Source of the DNA: Nymphaea colorata
Lineage: Eukaryota; Streptophyta; Magnoliopsida; Nymphaeales; Nymphaeaceae
Assembly: GCF_008831285.2 (NCBI RefSeq)
Contig: NC_045147.1
Coordinates: 22,344,981 to 22,408,980, forward strand
Direction of reading: 5' to 3'
DNA: 64,000 nt
Shown here: positions 60,150 through 64,000 of the stretch, in pieces
How the letters are laid out: each line of letters starts with the position of its first letter
How positions within the stretch are numbered: position 1 is the stretch's first letter
The notes under the pieces: generated by a model
What the model was told of the DNA's origin: nothing
Databases searched by the model: none
Seen by the model: only the letters and a program-made list of their open reading frames with translations
Program-made: the position numbers and the translations under genes

Positions 60150-63100
60150 TAGAGCAAACGAACCGGTGGCGTTCTCAGAGCACCGAGTGCTAGAGGTCTG
60201 CGTCGGGATGACGGGATATTGGAAGAAACCCACCAGCACTACACGCACGCGGAATAAATAATAAGCACATCCCCCGTGCCAATCTGGGAGAAATAAAAAG
60301 GAATTGTGTCATTTAAGGATATTTTCCGGCTATAATTACATAGAGCAGCCTTATATTGTTTGAATCTGCAACATAAAGGGGAAAAAAAGAAATCAGTGTG
60401 GCATAAATTTGTCTATAAATGAATTAAAAGCTTAAGATCTTTTTTTATTTTCTAGAGATAAGTTTCCCATTATTGGGGTTTTGAGATTATTTATAATCGG
60501 AAAGAAAGAAGTGCGATATTTTTTTTTTGTGAACATAAGTTTTTGGGTCATAGTGCTTTTCTTTTTCGATGCTTCTGATCTTCATCTATGTTTTTTGCTT
60601 TTTCGTTTCTTTTATCTAGTTTTGCGCATGATTTGTTCAATTTTCTTATTTGCTAACATCCACTCTCACATATATTTCTTATTTTTCATAAGAGAGTGTT
60701 TTGTTGGTGCATCCCAAATACACAAACAAGTATTAAAAAGTGATTAGGACAGGCTTTCTTTACGCTTCCCCATTAGACATAAGATGCATATATATATAAT
60801 GAAAGGACATAAACACCGTTCACACTGCTACGTGGGAATCGAAGAGACATGAAGGCACCAATTTGCACAGAGTCTTGTGACATTGAAACAGGAAATAAAT
60901 GAGCGTTAGACAATCATAGAAGGGAATCTGCGAATATTTTGAGGACCAAAGCGTGTAAATCACAAGTGAAATCCCATGGAACAAAGGTTCGTTCTCGGCG
61001 ATGGGCACCGTGGTTGAGCGGGTTAGAATAGAAATGGACGTTTGTGGTTGCCTTTTGGTCTTTGGACAGCTAGGATAAATGAAGATACGACAGTTAATCC
61101 CGGCTGCTCCATTTGCATAAAGCCTCGCTTAATCAGAGTTTATGGGATCTGAGAATCTCCCAGGCGACATTTGCTAATTAAGCCCTCCCTTTTTTATGAG
61201 CTTTTAAAGTCGGAGATATTCAAAATCCTTCGGTTGTTTGGTCATTAGCTGTCAAACAGAGTCTTCCATTAAGGCCTCAAATTCTCATCTAGCTATAACA
61301 CGCAACACACTAAATATAATTCAAAAAACAAATGACATGAGCCCATATCTAATTTTCAAAAAATTTACAGGGGCTAAAATCAAATTTTTAAAAAATTTAG
61401 TATGTAAAACCGTTGCTCTTCTTAGCTTAATCAATCGTAAAACCCGGTTTAGTTTGAAGGGATGGTGGTCTAAAACCAGGAAAACGCTCCAGTTGTCGGT
61501 GTATAATTAGCAAAAGACATGAAAATTTTGGATAAAATTTGGTGGCAGGTGGTCACTAATTTTTTGCAATAATTTGGTTTTCCATTGTCAAGACAATAAG
61601 CGGACCGTTCATCTCAGTATTTGTCAAGAGCGGCTTGTGAACCTAATCAGTAGAATCTGTTTTAGATCAACTAAAAATATTTTCAAAAATCTAATGGAAA
61701 TATACCACGTGAAAAATTAAATTATTTTAAAATAATCCAGAACTGACATATGGCAACCACCAACCAATTGAAATCAACTGATCCTGTTAAAACTGGCTTA
61801 TAACCATTTTCATCTTATACTTTTTCTGAAGTACTTATTTTTTTACGTTATTTGTTCCCCGAATTTTTTTCAGTTCTTATTTCCCTATTTTTACTTTAAA
61901 TCTTTTCAAAAACTAAAAACACATTTTTAATTAATATGGTTCACTAACCATTTTGATTTAGACTCACATCCTAAATGAAGTCATCGTAACAGAAAGGACA
62001 ATGCTACCTCCACACAACTACAGGTGGTCGAACAAAGTGCACACAAGCGCCCTTCTTCAAAAAGCATGAAAAGGGGACCTGTTAAATGCTTGCAGTTGGA
62101 AAGAAGCATGGTACGCTTCCGGACGGCTGAACAAAATGCATCAGCAAAAAGAAGCTAATTATTGTTGCAAAAGAAGCAGGAACATGCATGACGACCCACC
62201 CGAATGCCATTCTAATATGGCAAGGGATGGGATAAAGAACGACTTACGAGAGTGCAAGTATGATAAATGCCTTGAAAAGAGCACCATGAAAGCTATAATT
62301 TACCTGCCTGATAAAGAAGCATCTATCTGTTTTCAAAATTTGCAGCTTCCCAAACGGATTGCCCCGACAAGATATACACCCAAAAAGAGAACTCCCTGCT
62401 ATATCTACCCATATTTCCTGGAAAAATTGTTTACCAATTCTGACCCCCAAAAAAAAAAGGAAGAAAAAGAATTTCACCCAGATGCCTGTTTCCGCAACGT
62501 GTATACCCTGTAAGCAGCCAATCCAAAAACTGCAACCGCTGCTCAACCAAAACATTAGATAAAGTTGAAGTTAGAATCTCTTTACCAGAAAGAATATGAG
62601 ATAAGACCATGCCGAGTAAAATTTATCAGAAAACCAAGATTTACAACATGATCTGAAGCAATTTATTACCACCCTAAGGGCTAACTTTACCCAAGCAATG
62701 CCACGCCACATTATTCAATTTGCAATCAAGTAGGCCACATGCAAGAACGAGCTAACGGAGATCATGATTAATGTTAAAGCAAACCAACGTCCTGGTATTC
62801 CAGTGACATGCATGTCCATGGAAACAAACACACATAATCCTGCAAAACTCACATGTTAAGTTTGCAGTGAAGTACCTGTGCGACAAAAGACGTTGGTCAG
62901 GCATGCGAATAAAGTTCACCTCAAATTCATGTTCGGTGCATGCATGAGAGTGTGTGTGTGTAACAATAATATCCATGATTACACCTGTTTCCCTCATAGA
63001 TGCTGCACCTACTGCCAACCTCCTTTTCTGTCACAGGCTCTTCCTCCTCAAGTGTTGTTGGTGGTGACGAGAAAGGGCATATCTTTAAACTTCATGAGCA

Positions 63101-63193
63101 TTGCATGCACTTTAGACTGAAAAAACTATAGCTACTACGAAGGAAAAGAAATTGATGTGTGCACGTCGGAGGACCCAAGGGCTCAACCGACCA
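60150..63193. other. Intergenic region right of calreticulin
   Basis: The left part holds the calreticulin leader and promoter. Frames at 60481-60747, 61238-61510 and 62136-62562 are AT-rich or lysine-rich without a domain. The part beyond about 62600 may be 3' UTR of the gene that ends at 63194. Confidence 0.4.
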
Positions 63194-64000
63194 TTAGTGA
63201 GATGAAATTGCATGACCATCATCTTTGAACAAACACAGGCAGCAGGCATCTTCCACCAATTCACGGAACCTAAGATGAATTCCTGGGTCCCAGTCATTGT
63301 CGCCAATCATTTCTAGCACTTTACCAAATTTATGGCATTATCACAAGCTAAAACTATGACTAAAATGGTTCTGGAGATCCCAGATTTCCTATTCTCTCAA
63401 GAAACCCAACCCCAGGGCAAAAACTCCAGTAACTGTTGTTTAACACCTCCCAGCATGACAAGAAATTTCAAGGTGGCATACAGAAAGCAGTCAAAGGTCG
63501 ATTGCCTACCAAAACTGGACTCAACAAACCAAAACTTCATTAACCTTCAACCAGGTTTCACCAAAGAAAGGAAGTATTTGAGTCCTGAGAGCAAAGATTC
63601 AACTTAGAAAGAGCATACAAGTCCAAATGTGATAGGAGCGTCATGGCCTAAACCTTGAATTCTAAGATGGCATGGCATGGCATGGCATGGCACATTTTTC
63701 ATGACACCTAAATCTACTTCATACTAATCAAGATGCAAAGAACATATGAGAATGAGATTGCACTATAGATGCTTGCCATTAAAGACCTTTTATAAACTAC
63801 AACTACTCTTATGAAAAGAACAAACCTAGGAAAAAAGTGAGTTTTCACAAGACCAAGAACGGAAAAATGCAAACAATTAGATAATATCAGAACTAGCTAC
63901 CTGAAGCAAAAATGAGGGAGCGACTAACAAATCTGTGATGCAATTTACGATTTCGACCAGCTTCAGTCTCAGGAATTCTTAAATGTGGGTGCTGAGCAGC
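63194..64000 (-). CDS. 3' end of an unrecognised gene, cut by the window edge
   Basis: Two exons are supported. The segment 63901-64000 is open on the minus strand (AAQHPHLRIPETEAGRNRKL, then HHRFVSRSLIFAS) and ends in a clean donor, GCTTCAG|GTAGCT, in phase 1. The segment 63194-63318 begins after AAAG and reads VLEMIGDNDWDPGIHLRFRE, then LVEDACCLCLFKDDGHAISS, H and stop, starting in the matching phase. Together they give a C-terminus of about 75 residues with normal amino-acid usage. The acceptor lacks a good pyrimidine tract, so it is the weak point, and a further small exon between them is possible. I do not recognise the family. Most of the gene lies right of the window. Confidence 0.5.
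63667..63692. repeat. (TGGCA)n minisatellite in the putative last intron
   Basis: Five tandem copies of ATGGC/TGGCA, read as GCCAT on the gene strand, lie inside the intron predicted between the two 3' exons. Confidence 0.9.

Noticed and set aside
60150-60300. Possible ER-stress elements upstream of calreticulin
   Set aside because: CCAAT and CGTG words are present (CGTGCCAAT near 60278), but the spacing does not match ERSE (CCAAT-N9-CCACG) or ERSE-II, so no regulatory call was made.
61000-61060. tRNA A-box-like text TGGTTGAGCGGGTTAGAA
   Set aside because: No B-box (GGTTCRANNCC) or acceptor pairing follows in the next 100 bases.
63332-63607. 91-aa plus-strand frame
   Set aside because: It lies in the predicted intron of the minus-strand gene and has no recognisable domain.
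1-64000. CRISPR arrays, rRNA genes, organellar inserts, viral genes
   Set aside because: None seen. There are no spacer-separated repeats, no rRNA-like text and no reverse-transcriptase, integrase or capsid-like frames.

Overview
The window is nuclear DNA of a flowering plant. Genes have GT-AG introns, plant-only families are present (a CLE signalling peptide, a PADRE/DUF4228 protein, a plant-type peroxisomal adenine nucleotide carrier), and intergenic DNA is AT-rich with microsatellites and short DNA-transposon relics. A fragment of an NLR-type leucine-rich repeat gene, in the style of TIR-NBS-LRR genes, argues weakly against a grass; I cannot name the species. The supplied reading frames allow non-ATG starts and ignore introns, so most are shadows. 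Gene models here were rebuilt by hand from splice sites and checked by exon phase.

Layout, left to right. 3.1-3.5 kb (+): intronless PADRE/DUF4228 protein with a myristoylation-type N-terminus. 5.6-5.8 kb (-): CLE27-like peptide precursor. 7.8-10.1 kb (-): six-exon YIPF/Yip1-family Golgi membrane protein. 12.2-16.0 kb (-): five-exon peroxisomal adenine nucleotide carrier (PNC). 19.7-23.9 kb (-): three-exon SAR1 GTPase, with a MULE-like element in its 3.3-kb intron. 26.9-27.3 kb (+): ribosomal protein eL29. 29.8-32.8 kb and 37.0-40.8 kb (-): two four-exon universal stress proteins with matching exon phases; the first has a degenerate nucleotide-binding loop and the second carries a broken LRR fragment, in opposite orientation, inside intron 1. 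45.3-47.9 kb (+): seven-exon RING-CH (MARCH-type) membrane E3 ligase with a one-base frameshift in a G tract. 50.6-51.8 kb (+): ribosomal-L1-domain nucleolar protein behind a 1.5-kb 5' UTR intron. 56.0-60.1 kb (-): fourteen-exon calreticulin whose HDEL signal is split by the last intron. 63.2-64.0 kb (-): last two exons of a gene I do not recognise, running off the right edge.

There is no operon-like logic, but several genes serve the early secretory pathway: SAR1 (COPII budding), the YIPF protein (ER/Golgi/TGN traffic), calreticulin (ER folding and calcium) and a membrane RING-CH ligase. eL29 and the L1-domain protein belong to ribosomes and ribosome assembly. I found no clearly novel multigene system. 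The points most worth a second look are the RING-CH frameshift, the divergent stress-protein copy, the nested LRR fragment, the MULE-like insertion with 10-bp target duplication, and microsatellites at or beside 5' splice sites.
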